A stretch of 64,000 nucleotides of DNA. It comes from Eleginops maclovinus. Taxonomy: Eukaryota; Chordata; Actinopteri; Perciformes; Eleginopidae. Shown here piece by piece: positions 33,301-45,344 of this stretch. The notes beneath the pieces were generated by a model that saw only the letters and a program-made list of their open reading frames with translations, ran no database searches and had not been told where the DNA came from. The position numbers and the translations under genes are program-made. Positions within the stretch are counted from its first letter, which is position 1. Each line of letters starts with the position of its first letter. Location: the NCBI RefSeq assembly GCF_036324505.1, contig NC_086351.1, positions 2,649,001 to 2,713,000 of the forward strand, read 5' to 3'.

Positions 33301-36300
33301 AGTGCTTCACAACACACGCGCTCTGTGATAAACTGAGGTGAACTGATGAAAATGTAATCCTGTGTGAGTGAGAGTTGTATTTCTTTAGGGAATGGAAGAT
33401 AAGTGGAGTGAATTGCTCGATCCAACCACTAAGTGATATATCTGCTGTGTTTCCACTCAGTAATGGTGTTTGTGTGCAGCGCTGTGCATCCATCTTTCAG
33501 GATTGAAATGTCACCTAAAAACAGCTCTATAGAAACCGTTCTTTACATTCAAATGTTCTTTCTGTTCCTGCAGTGGTTAAGCCGATGGTTGAACTCAAAT
33601 GAAACCCAGTATTTGGTTCTGTTTTGCAGAGTGCTGTAAATGTGACGAGGGATTTCGAGGGCTGCAGCACCCTGAGGAAGTACTTCGGCCAGCTGCATTA
33701 CCTCCAGAGCCGGGTGCCCATGGGAACGGGCCAGGAAGCGGCAGTACCCATCTCATGGTAGTAACACACACATGCACAAACACACACACATCACACAGAA
33801 ATGGGAGACGTAACGAGTAATTCCACATACTGATCCTGCTGGATTCTGAGCCTTTCTTGGCATGAGCGCTATAGGGACGAAGCTTTTTCCAGTGTCACAA
33901 TGATTCACTGCAGTTTGCTCTGAAAAATGTACTTTCAAGTTACAAGTGTCTCCTTTTCGAGCCGTAGGAGAAGATCCTATTGAATGTTCACGTGTATAAA
34001 CTCTCCCTTCTATTCAAATTGTATCCTCTGTAATAATCACCTTTTTCTTTGACTTCGTTTGTGTCAGGACGGAGATCTTCTCTGGAAAAACAGTTACCCA
34101 CGATGACATCAGTTACGAGCAAGCCTGCATCCTGTATAATCTCGGTGAGTCATGTAGACTCAATCATATTCCTGCTTTAAAATAAAGAAGTTACTTTATT
34201 TAGAAAAAGTTTGAAACTAATTAACTAACCTTTAGATACATAGCTATTACCTCATTATGTTTCTTTTAGGGTGAGATAATTATCATTTTGTAAGGAAACT
34301 CTCATGTAGTGGAATTTGATTGTTATTTTGTGATCGTTTTATTTAATGTTGGTTCAATAAAACCTCAGAAAAAGTGAAAGATGCCTATCAAAGTTCCCTA
34401 GAGCCTTTTATTGTTCAGTGAACAGTATGACATCCCAATATTTTAAATGATCTGCAATGTTAGAAAAAGAAACAATACATCTCCACATTTGAGGGGCCTG
34501 TTTTCCCTGAATGTGAAAAGCAAAACCCTGCTATCCTCATTTAACGGATCTGTGGTCTGTCTGTAGGGGCTCTTCACTCCATGTTGGGAGCCATGGATAA
34601 TAGGGTGTCTGAGGAGGTAAGACACACTCACACACACACACACACACACACACACAGCATGCACACACAAGCACACACACTCCCACTGACTCGCTGCTCT
34701 CTCTCCAGGGGATGAAGGTGTCCTGCACACACTTCCAGTGCTCGGCGGGCGCGTTCTCCTACCTGAGAGACCACTTCAGCCACAACTTCAGCGTGGACAT
34801 GAGCCACCAGATCCTCAACCTCAACATCAACCTCATGCTGGTGAGTGACACGCACATAAATACAAATAAACAAAAACATGTCCCAACATCCCTTTGTCTC
34901 TGCTCCCAGGGCCAGGCTCAGGAGTGTCTGCTGGAGAAGTCCATGTTGGACAACAGGAAGAGTTTCCTGGTCGCCCGCATCAGCGCTCAGGTCCGCGTCT
35001 TATCATTAAATATTGATCACATTTCATTATATAAGATGAATGGGAGGTTAATAACTGTCTGTCTGCTGCAGGTGGTGGATTACTATAAGGAGGCCTGCAG
35101 AGCTCTGGAGAACTCGGAGACGGCGTCGATGCTGGGGAAGATCCAGAAGGACTGGAAGAAACTGGTTCAGATGAAGATCTACTACTTTGCTTCTATCGCA
35201 CATGTGAGTTTTGTTGGAGTGTGTGCGTGTGTGTGTGAGAGTGTTGATGCATGTATGAACCTGTCTGTTTACAGAGATTTGATTATTTTAATGACAGTTT
35301 TTCTTTCCTCTCTTTACAGCTTCATATGGGAAAACAGGCTGAGGAGCAGCAGAAGTACGGAGAGCGGGTATGACCACATTTCACAATTAGGATAAGGCTT
35401 TAGTTTTACAGTTTGCTGCATCATTTCAGACAGAAATTAGAGGAATTTGTGAAGGACTTGTGCAAATCAAACCTTTTAATCTGCACAGAAACTGCATGTT
35501 TCTGAACCCAGGAAGACTTGGATGTGATTTTGTTTGGGGATTCTTAAATAAACAGGTCTGAAAAAGTATGAAATAAAGCCTGCCATTTTTCCAGCAGTTT
35601 CCCATATAAAAATATGTTGATTCCAAACCACTTTTACAGGGCCTATATCACATACAAAATTCTCCACATACAGACCCTTTGGAGCTATAGTCAGACTGAC
35701 TTATATGTCTTCATGCGGCTCCCGTCCTTAGTCTGTGTCACTATGAAATCGTTGCTGTACTTCTTGGAGAAGTTTCAGTAAATCATTATTATTTGCTGTT
35801 ATTTTGGGTCAAAAATAACCAAAAATCATTCTGCTAGTCCGTCGTGATCGTAGTACGCTGCTTTTCCTTTTACTATTCCATCCTTCTCTATCTTCAGTTT
35901 CCCCATCCCTGCGTTTCTCTCTGTTGATCACTTGCATTTGTTTCCAACAGTTGGCGTACCTGCAGAGCTCTTTGGACAAACTCACTGAAGCCATCAAGCT
36001 GGCCAAGGTAGGATCCTTCACTTCTCAGAGAACCTCATTTAATAATTTTAGGGTCATTGTAACCTGTCTTAGTTATTAAAACAATGGAAGCACACACACC
36101 AACCCTTCTTTGTGTTCTCTTGGTACTGCAGGGTCAGCCTGACAGTGTGCAGGATGCCTTGAGGTTCACTATGGACGTTATCGGGGGAAAGTAAGCAATT
36201 CATCTTTAATGTCACAAAGTTGGTATTGTAAAATAGTTTCACTTGTATCTTACATTTGGTAAAAACTGTAGAAATACATATGAAAGTCTTTTCTCTCCAC

Positions 36301-39300
36301 CTGCAGGTTCAATTCAGCCAAAAAGGACAATGACTTCATCTACCATGAGACGGTTCCCTCTCTGGAGACGCTGGCCTCAGTGAAAGGTAACAGGAAGCAG
36401 CGTCAGTGTGTTCACCTGCACTGCCTTCATCACCGTGTGTATGCAAAGCTGCATTTGCATAAAGATGTATTTTTGTTGAACGTATGCAGAGTGATAAGAT
36501 CAGCCTGTCGGGTGTGCCAGTGCAGGGACAGTTGTATGACTCAGCAGGTTTCACCTATTCAAAACCTGGAGTTGATACATGCGTTATTTGATATATTATA
36601 GAGGGATTACTGAAGTGACCTCCAAGTCTATTAGAGGTTTTTCTATATTTTCTACCTGAAGGTGTTTGCTATCTTCTTGGTTAAATAATGTGATAAAATA
36701 ATGAAGGCTAACTGGCTGCTAACATCTGTTGTCGCTATCGATTAACCTGCCAATTATTTAGAGATTTATTAGGTTGTACATTTGGTCTAAAAAGATTGTG
36801 AAAGCCCATGATCAAATTACTTGTTTTTGTCAGACTAACCATCAAAATATCACAGCTATTATTTGAGGAAACCAGCCGAAATTCACATTTGACGAGCAGG
36901 AAATACTGGGTTTTTGCAGTTGTAAATGTTTGTTTCTAAAAGGGATTCCATGTGTTACCCCCCAGGTGCCCCGCTGGTGAAAGCTCTCCCAGTAAACCCC
37001 ACGGACCCCAGTGTGACCGGACCAGACCTGTTCGCCAAGCTGGTGCCAATGGCTGCTCATGAAGCCTCTTCATTATACAGGTAGGACCAAACACACCTTT
37101 CCTCTGCCTTTCATTCACAAAGACGGTTTCCTCATGTCTGCGGTTATGTTTCCGTTCACCCAGTGAGGAGAAGGCCAAGCTGCTGAGGGACGTCATGATC
37201 AAGATTGACAGCAAGAATGAAACACTGGAGTGAGTGCACTTGTGTGTGTATGGACTTTTCTGCAAAGGAACAGAGCTTAATAATATGACAAGTTTTGTGT
37301 AATTACTACGAGACTGGAACACATTTTCAACGCTTCAATTGATCCGTTTCTTTGTGTAATGAGAGTTGTCAGACAGAGAAATAGTCCTCCCTCTCGTCAT
37401 ACCACACATAATTAGATATACTATAACTGGGTAATGCCTTCCCACCCTACTCAGTTGATTCCACAAATACAACAATCAATACACAAGAGGATCATTGGAC
37501 ATCATGCTACAAAAATATCCCATTTAAGGGTTTTCTGAACCTTTTTATTGTAAAAGTGATTTACTCACTGTCTGACTGTCCTCTCCTCTGCAGGCAGTTC
37601 ATGGACTCTCTGGGTTTGGAGCCCGAGTCGGTGGATAATCTGGACATGTACAGCCACATCCCCCCCGTCCTGATGGAGAAGTGTGCCGCTCTCAGCGTCC
37701 GACCCGACACCGTCAAGAGCCTGATCCAGTCCATGCAGGGTCTGTGGGAACACACACAGTCATACACACACTACTATAACTACTAATGCTTAGCAATGTC
37801 AGGGAACTACTCACAACTCAAAGCGTCCTCATGTCTGCAACCACCTACAATGTTTCTTGCTCTATGAAAGAACTTACTCTAAATCTTTAATGATGTTTGT
37901 TTGTTTGTTTGTTTGTTTGTTTATGCACCCTGCTGTGTAAATAACACCCGTCACATCCTCTGCCTCTGCAGGGCTCTCTGGCGTCTTCACTGATGTGGAG
38001 TCTTCCCTGAAGGAGATCAGAGACGTGCTGGAAGAAGACGAGGCGGGTCAGCGGGCCCTGCAGGAGGCGGTGGGCCCCGCTGCAGGAGAGCTGCACCCCG
38101 CGGCTCAGGCCCAGGCTCTGGCTGAGATCCGCAGGGACCTGGAGAAGTACATGGAGGCTCACGAGAAGGCGAGCTTCACCAACACGGAGCTCCACCGGGC
38201 CATGCACCTGCACATCAGCAACCTGCGCCTGCTGGGGGGGCCCCTGGAGAGTCTGAAAGAGGCCCTGCCCCGGCCCCAGCTCAGTGAAGGTGAGATATTT
38301 GACAGTTTGAGGAGGTTCATACTCACATTATACATCATTTGTAATTGGGCTTTAACTAATGATTGTTTATATTACCAACACATCGGCTCATTTGCTCGAT
38401 TAATTGTTTGAAACCTAGATTTCCAGGCACAATTTTAATAATAACGTGAGAGAAAGAAAAGCTAAATATTCTCACTATTGAGAAAGTGGAACTAGTTATT
38501 TATGAAGAAAATGATCATCTAATAGCTACCCTTCTGTTTTTGTTTTTGGTCCACTAATAAACTGTTTCATTCATTGTTTTACCTTTTGATTTGTTCTGTA
38601 AGAGCTTGAAAGGAGGTTTTAGGTCTTAGGAAGAGACTTGAAATGCTGAACAGATATATTAGCTATATCAGTCACACTTAATTGTAGCCCCGTGTGTGTG
38701 TGTGTGTGTGTGTGTGTGCAGAGGAAGTGGCGGGGCTGCAGTGCATGAAGCGGATCCTGGGAAAGGTGCAGGAGATGAGGGAGCAGAGAGGCTCTCTGGA
38801 GAAGCAGCTCCGGGACCTCATCCAGCAGGACGACATCACCTCCACCCTCGTCACCACGGAGAGGGCCGACATGAGGGTACAGAGCTGCGCGCGGTCCCTG
38901 AAGTTCAACACATGCTGAATGAAACTTTAATAAGTACAAGAGAGAAGTCAACTGATTCAAGGCATTAGTCAGTGGGATTTAAGAGGGTACATTATTTGTA
39001 GGGCTGGACTGAATCTAATGTTTTAATATTCAAAACTTCTATTCAGGTTTTTGAATCAAACTACACATTTTTGACAGACGGTATTAAGACGTCACAATCC
39101 TAAAAAACAAAAAATGATAGAACGAATTCCACATTTCATTATAGATATTCATTTGATTGAATTCTAATTTATTATTAAATGAGCTTTCTTTAATGAATAT
39201 AAATCCATACAAGAGAGCAACACATTTTGTTGAGTGCAGCACATTTGTACTGAAGCAGAATATTTCGTGAGATGATAACATTTTATTTTGATAATTGAAT

Positions 39301-42300
39301 CGATCGTATTTCAGTACATAAGGAAATTGAATCACACCAGTCAGAAAAACAATCCTATACCACTGGAATATAATTCTGAAATTGTTATAATGTTACTGAA
39401 ATGAGTGAAGCCGGATCTTTATTAGAAACAGTGCAGACATACCTGCTTTAAACAGAATAACAGGATGTGCAAAAAAGTCAAAAAATCTTTGCAGAAATTC
39501 AAGCGTTTTGATTTAGAATTCTATTGGATGAAGCTCTAACCGACCCGTGTCCTTGCAGCGTATATTCGAGGAGCAGCTGAAGAAGTACGAGCAGGTGAAG
39601 GTGTACATCGATCAGAACCTGGCGGCGCAGGAGAACATCCTGAAGGCGCTGACGGAGGCCAACGTGCAGTACGCCTCGGTGCGGAAGGGCCTGAGCCAGA
39701 CGGAGCAGCAGTGGAACGGCACGGTGCAGGGGCTGGTGGGATCCTACGAGGCTTACGAGGACCTGATGAAGAAGTCCCAGGAGGGGAAGGAGTTCTACGA
39801 AGACCTGGAGGACAAAGCATCCCGCCTGCTGGAGAGAGCCAAGACTCTGGCTCAGACCCGGGCTGAGGGGAGGAGGCCCGTCCTGGAAAAGTAAGGCTGG
39901 CAGTATGAGTAAATAAAGAATGTTTTGAGGGGATATATTATATAACACACGGGGACACCTCCAGTAAGGAGTGTGTCAACTATTTCAATCCAGAGCTGTG
40001 AACTCTGCCAATACAGAGGGACAGAGAAATGAATCATTGCCTGAATTATTATTTTTGTCCCCCCCCAGAGAGACCCAGAAGAAGCCCCCCGCCCGGCCTA
40101 CAGCGGCTAAGCCCTCCCTGCAGGCCAAGTCTTCAGACGGGGACTCCGCCTGCTCCAGCCTCGACGACCCAGAGCTGGCCCAGCTGAGTGCAGCCATCTT
40201 GGCATTGGGGGGGGACCTCCCTGAGGAGCTCCGCAGCCTCCCTCCAGACATTCCTTCGCTCCCCACCGGTGCAGCTCGTCACCCTGGGCACGAACCCTAC
40301 CTCCCCCCCGGTGCTAACATGGGGGTCAGCAGCTCCCTTCCCTGGCCCGGAGCTCCAGCTGCAGGTCTCCCACGCTTCCCCGCAAACCTGCCTCCCCCTG
40401 AGCTGCTGGCCCGGATAGCTCAGTTTCCTACTTCTGGATTAGCGACCCAACTGCCACGTGGACCCCTCCCACAGATGGCTCCTCAGATGCCTCCGCATTT
40501 ACCAGGTTATCGCCCACCCCACCCTCAAGCCCCACAACCAGGCCTCGTAGCCCCGACCCCTGTGAGACCCTCCACCACCACCGTGGACAGCATCCAGGCT
40601 CCTATCCCCAGCTACGCTCATACACCGCACCACCCTGGCCCCCCTGCAGCCTCCACTGGCTACGCTGTCCCTCCACAGATGGGGGGGTACCCCCAGTTTA
40701 TGACCCGACCAGGAATGCCCATTCAAGGCGCCCCCCAACCCCAACAACCACAGCAGAAGCAGCAGCCGTACCCTCAGGCCATGGGGCTGCCTCAAGGGTA
40801 CCAGCCCGGACCGGGACCTGTTCCTGGCCCCCACCCTCATATGCAGGCTCAGCAGGGGTACCCGCATGGATACATGCCCCCCCAGCCTGGTGTTCCTCCA
40901 CACTACCAGCAGGCGTTCCCAGGTAGGTGTAACAGTCAGCGGTTAAACAGTGAACCCTGGTCCTCTAGAAAGGACGGTTTACTAAACAAGCCTCAACAGG
41001 ATTACACTCTTTCCAAAATGCATATTATGGTTTGTTTTACTTCAATATAAACATGTCAAAAGCTGACAGTGCTCTGGATATTTATCTGTATCTTTTCAGA
41101 CTATTAAATGGGGGTAAATGTCATGGCTTGCTGATAGCTTGTCTATTATGTAAACTGAATCTTTTAAAGTTACTAACCTCTGTTAACACTCTGCTGCAGA
41201 ATGGGTCAACATTCTTTTGTAATAATCTACATATTGTAATCTACAGGCTTAAGAAAAACATGTTTTTATGCACAGATTGTTTTTAAAAAATGACACGTGA
41301 TCATTTCAATATATTTTTAAAGATGTTATAATGATCAGTAACCCCAATACCAGTCCAAATGTTCCTCTATCATTCACTGCTGTGTGCTGCAGTCTGCTAT
41401 TGGGGAGTGGCACACAACCACATGTTGCATAGTTCAGTCACTCAATCCACATATTTTGTTCATCTGAAAATAAGTTTGAATAGAAAACACGCTGAGATGA
41501 TTTTCAGTACATTTTCACACGATTCCTTTAATGCTGCTGGTCTTCCACATGTGATCTGAATTGTTCACACCGTCCGTTCTCTGCTCCCAGGTCAGCTGCA
41601 GCCCCATCAGCAGAACGGCTACCAGCCGCAGCCTCAGATCCCCCAGGGCTACCAGCCCCCCCGGGGCTACCTCCCCCAGCAGCACCCTCACATGATGCCA
41701 GGCTCCATGCCGAGACCCCCTCAAACTGTTTCTCAACACCTACCCCCGACTTCTCAGCCTGCACCTCCTACATCCCAGCCCTACCTGCCCCACCCCCACC
41801 AACAGATGCCCCCAGGACTCCCTCACCCACACATGATGCCACAACAGCAGCAGATCCCTCCCCACCCACAGATGCACATACCAGGCGGTCCCAGAATACA
41901 AATGCCCCCCACAAGTCAGCCGATGCCCCCCGTTTCGCAGCACTACATGCCCCCCGGTAACCAGCCCCTCCACTCCAACATGCGGCCACAGATGCCCCCA
42001 GCCTCTCAGCCTCATATGGTCCACATGCCGAGGGGCCACATGCCACAGATGCCACCCCACCACCACCCTGGACAGCCTCCGATAACAAACATGCCCCAGC
42101 AGCCCATGCAGATGCCCGGCCAGGCTCTGCCCCCTCATTCTGGGGGGGTGTGCTACCCTGGAGGGGCTCCGATGATGCCTCAGCAGCCTCTGGCCCCTCA
42201 GCCTGCAGCCCCACAACAACCTCAGGGTCCCATGATTCACCCGCAGCCCTCTCCTATGTACCCCCCAGCTGTGGGTCCTAATGTACCCCCAAGTGCCCCC

Positions 42301-45300
42301 CAGCAACCGCCTGCCGTGGGCCCACACGTGCCCCCCGCTCAGCACATGATGCAGCCCACACCTGGAGGCCCTTCAGTGCCTCCCAACAATGTCCCTCCCT
42401 CCCCCTCGCCTTCCCCCTCCCCATCTCCCTCCCCAGGTCCTACCTCTCTGACTCTAAACCCCCAGCAGAGAGCCACACCAGCCCCCACCCCCGGAGCTCC
42501 ACCCACCCTTCCCTCCCCCTCGGCCGCCTCTCCCTCCACCTCTCTGTTTCAGCGGCAGAACTCAAGCACGGACGACCTTCTCTCTTCGAGCCCCGAGAGC
42601 ATTCCCGGAGGCACCAAGGCCCCCACCAACGTGCTCCAACCCACCAAAGCTGACCCCCAGGACGGGAAGAAGAGCTCCCAGGCGGTGCTCCTGATCCAGG
42701 GTGACCCTTACCAAGCTCCGGAGCGCATCGCCCGTCTTCACGGTGAACTGGAACGTTACCGGGCCAAGGTCGACTCCCTGGAGCACCCCTCAGAGAACGA
42801 GGGGGGGCTGTCGGTGCTGGACGCCCGCTGGAAAGAGCTTCAGGACCAGCAGGAGAAGGACGCCCGCCAGCTCTCCATCGCCATCGCCCGCTGCTACACC
42901 ATGAAGAACCGACACCAGGATGTCATGCCCTACGACCTGAACCGCGTGGTGCTGCAGTCAGGGAAGGACGACTACATCAACGCCAGCTGCGTGGAGGACC
43001 TGTCGCCGTACTGCCCTCGCCTCATCGCCACGCAGGCTCCGCTTAGCGGGACGGCGGCCGACTTCTGGCTGATGGTGTACGAGCAGAAGGTGTCACTGAT
43101 AGTGATGCTGGTGTCAGAGCAGGAGCTGGACAAGGTACTGAGTTAGTCTGCGCTGTGAGGGATATGGTGTGCAGTTTAAAAAAACAGGTTCTGTGTTTTT
43201 AGGAAATAATATTTTGTGGAACAGCTCCCATAGATTCACATCTCACATCTTTGCTGCTGTCTGTTTGTAACACTTGCTTCTCTCTCCAACCAGGGAAAGG
43301 TTGTGCGCTACTTCCCCACGGAGCGGGGCCAGCAGGTCGCTCAGGGGCCGATCACCCTCAGCCTCACCACGCAGAAGACGGCCCCGACTCATGTGGAGCG
43401 CATGATCAGCCTGCAGTACCGCGACCAGAGCCTGAAGCGCACCGTGGTCCATCTGCAGTTCACCTCCTGGCCCGAGCTGTGAGCGACTCATGTTATTAAA
43501 TAATGTCTGTAGGAAAAGCTCATGGCTCTGATCGATTGTACAATTGTGTATTGATCTCAACCTTATTTTGGTTTGCTGGTTAATCATGTTTATATATCTC
43601 TCATCAGGGGTCTTCCTGAAAGCAAGAGCAACCTGCTGCGCTTCATCCAGGAGGTTCATGGACACTACCTGCACCAGAGGCCCCTACACACACCTGTTGT
43701 GGTGCACTGCAGGTGAGAGAGGGTTATGCTGTGTGGAAATCTAAGTATATTTTGAATATAGCCAAATAATACTTCAGGTCGCCGGATATTCAAGGAGAAA
43801 AGTACCAGGGGATAGTGATAGAGGTGTGGTGTGTTAGTAGCAAGCAATGTCAACGAGACATGGCGTACATCCTGAAACAATATCCAAATACTGTTGTTGT
43901 GTTTTACACTTTCAAGTGTTGCTAATCGCTCTTTGTCTCAGCTCGGGGGTGGGACGCACCGGCGCCTTCTGTCTGCTGTACGCCGCTCTGCAGGAGCTGG
44001 AGGCGGGACACGGGATCCCCGACCTCCCTGTGCTGGTGAAGAAGATGAGACAGCAGAGGAAGAACATGCTGCAGGAGAAGGTCAGACACACACCTTTTCT
44101 GATCAGTGCTAAATACAGGTGCATGGTAACAGATGCATCCTGTGATCTTTAAACCGCTGGAAAATTGTAATACTCTCTTTGCTCCTGTCTGCAGCTCCAC
44201 CTGAAGTTCTGCTATGAGGCGGTGCTGAAGCACGTGGAGCAGGTCCTGCAGAGACATGGCATCACCACCCCCACCTCCACCCCCACCTGCAGCAGGAGCA
44301 GCAGCTCTGCAGGCACCAAGGTCTGAAGTGTTCTTGTCTTTATAGTCATGTCCTCCCTGCTTCCTGCTATAACTACAGACCCCTGTCTGCATGGATCAAA
44401 AGGCCTGCTATGAAAGCTTTCGTCCTATTTGTGGTGATGTTATTTATAAACTGCAGCTACCATAAACCTGGTCCATTGTTTGCCAGTAGTAGTCTACATT
44501 TTTAACATTCCTTTGAAGTCAGGAGAGTAGAATTGCTGTTCCTCTAGTGAACTCTTTCATCTCACTCCCCCCCCCCGTAGTGTCACATTTTAATGTTGTA
44601 TTATTTCACATTTTGCTCACATGGTTGTTCCAAAGGATTTCTATGAGTTCTGGCCAGACGAGGTACTGCTTCCAGCTTCAGTAGCGCTGTCAGAGCACCG
44701 TAGTTATTAGCTATACATGAAGTTGATTAGTGAGGCTGTGATCCTGATACAGTTTATTTGAACTTTTTCCCCCCTGTTCTCCGTAGCCTTATTTGAGACA
44801 GGAGTCTCAGCAGGACATCGTCCTTGGGGGAGACATGCCCATCAGCTCCATCCAGGCCACCATAGCCAAGCTCAGCATCCGGCCACCAAGCGCCACAGAC
44901 CCCGCCATGGAGACCCCCTATGGCCTGGAGGAGCAGCACGGTGGCTCCGTCTTCGACTCTCAGAGTGACGTCCAGCTGGTCCAGGACCCCCCCACAGACC
45001 CCCCTTCCTCGTTCAGCCCGCCTCTCACATCGCCTACTCACTCTCCACCCCCCAACGGCCTGGACGCTGCCTCCCCCTCCTCACTACCTGCACTTCCAGA
45101 TGCCTCTCCCAGCGTCAGCCCTCCTCCGGCCTCCTCCGCTCCGGCTCCGTCCTCCCTGGAGCTTCTGGCTGCGATGACCCCCGAGGCCTTCTCCATGGAG
45201 GGCGGGGGCAAGGGGAAGCAGCGCGTGACCAAGCAGAGCTTCCTGCAGCCGGCAGAGGGTCAGGGCATCCACGGGACCCGGGGAGAGGAAGGAGACGACC

Positions 45301-45344
45301 CCCTCAGTAGCCTGGACCCCCTGTGGAGCCTCGGGAAGCCCTGA
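30374..45344 (+). CDS. ptpn23: Tyrosine-protein phosphatase non-receptor type 23 (HD-PTP), complete
   Basis: Coding exons: 30374-30457, 32575-32649, 33630-33757, 34068-34144, 34567-34616, 34709-34840, 34910-34990, 35072-35203, 35320-35367, 35951-36007, 36132-36190, 36307-36386, 36966-37080, 37164-37229, 37594-37739, 37972-38289, 38722-38876, 39559-39890, 40069-40922, 41591-43134, 43294-43478, 43608-43712, 43942-44080, 44195-44320, 44787-45344. All are GT-AG and phases agree. The protein is about 1881 residues (human about 1636). The start MEAVPRMPMIWLDLKEAG is identical to human. Order: Bro1 domain (about 8-385, binds CHMP4), coiled V domain (to about 705), very long Pro/Gln-rich region (712-1380), PTP domain (about 1395-1655), PEST-like tail ending SSLDPLWSLGKP. 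HD-PTP is a Bro1-family ESCRT partner that sorts receptors into multivesicular endosomes. The catalytic loop is HCSSGVGRTG and the acid loop is WPE, as in mammalian HD-PTP. It is convergent with scap. Confidence 0.97.
30862..30935 (+). repeat. Fish LINE/SINE 3'-tail-like fragment
   Basis: TACTTTATTCATCCCAAATT-GGGGAATTACTTTGTTACAG matches a motif that recurs at 62671-62733 and, reversed, at 47118-47186. It lies in ptpn23 intron 1. I recognise it as a common teleost retroelement tail; the exact family is not resolved. Confidence 0.5.
30936..32574 (+). other. ptpn23 intron 1, remainder
   Basis: No exon or repeat recognised. Confidence 0.5.
34629..34656. repeat. (CA)n beside the ptpn23 exon 5 donor
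   Basis: Fourteen CA units begin 12 bases after the exon 5 splice donor (exon end 34616). Confidence 0.95.
37164..39890 (+). other. ptpn23: ptpn23 V-domain exons (14-18)
   Basis: Residues about 373-711 are rich in heptad-like charged and leucine residues (SSLKEIRDVLEEDEAGQRAL, VQEMREQRGSLEKQL, FEEQLKKYEQVKVYIDQNLA, SYEAYEDLMKKSQEG). In the family this V-shaped coiled region binds YPxL-type and ubiquitin ligands and links the Bro1 domain to the proline-rich region. Confidence 0.88.
38692..38718. repeat. (GT)n forming the ptpn23 exon 17 3' splice region
   Basis: A GT run leads straight into the CAG acceptor at 38719-38721 and replaces the usual pyrimidine tract. Confidence 0.95.
40069..42730 (+). 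other. ptpn23: ptpn23 proline-rich region
   Basis: Exon 19 and most of exon 20 encode a Pro/Gln/Met/His-rich, low-complexity region of about 650 residues, longer than I recall for human (about 490). The short segment TTTVDSIQAPIPS at about 40578-40616 is conserved with human. A PSAP motif, the TSG101-binding type of late motif, occurs in VPPSAPQQ near 42285-42305. LLSSSPES near 42580 also matches human. C runs of up to 7 bases are frequent here. Confidence 0.85.
42731..44080 (+). other. ptpn23: ptpn23 phosphatase domain exons
   Basis: KNRHQDVMPYD, GKDDYINASC and TQAPLSGTAADFWLMV mark the PTP fold. The acid-loop motif is WPE (residues about 1570-1572, where active PTPs have WPD) and the P-loop is HCSSGVGRTG, with Cys about 1607 and Arg about 1613. 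The second Ser replaces the usual Ala. Both departures match what is known of mammalian HD-PTP and suggest weak catalysis. Confidence 0.9.
44636..44662 (+). other. ptpn23: Candidate 27-nt in-frame microexon of ptpn23
   Basis: Between the last two constitutive exons, CAAAG precedes 27 bases encoding DFYEFWPDE, followed by the donor GTACTG. Both flanking exons are in phase 0, so inclusion adds nine residues without a frame change. If it is skipped, AAG at 44320 joins CCT at 44787. If the exon 24 donor is not used, GTC TGA would end the protein. Confidence 0.45.

Larger units (their letters stand above)
30374..37080 (+). other. ptpn23: ptpn23 Bro1-domain exons (1-13)
   Basis: Thirteen exons encode residues 1 to about 372. 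Signatures include NYGENPDNYNEQMKKLE, RDFEGCSTLRKYFGQLHYL, EQACILYNLGALHSMLGAMD, KVSCTHFQCSAGAF, LLEKSMLDNRKSFLVARISA and FTMDVIGGKFNSAKKDNDFI. In the family this banana-shaped helical domain recruits ESCRT-III (CHMP4). Confidence 0.93.

Noticed and set aside
39499..39948. 149-residue minus-strand ORF
   Set aside because: Antisense shadow of ptpn23 exon 18.
41740..42345. 201-residue minus-strand ORF
   Set aside because: Compositional shadow of the ptpn23 proline-rich exon.
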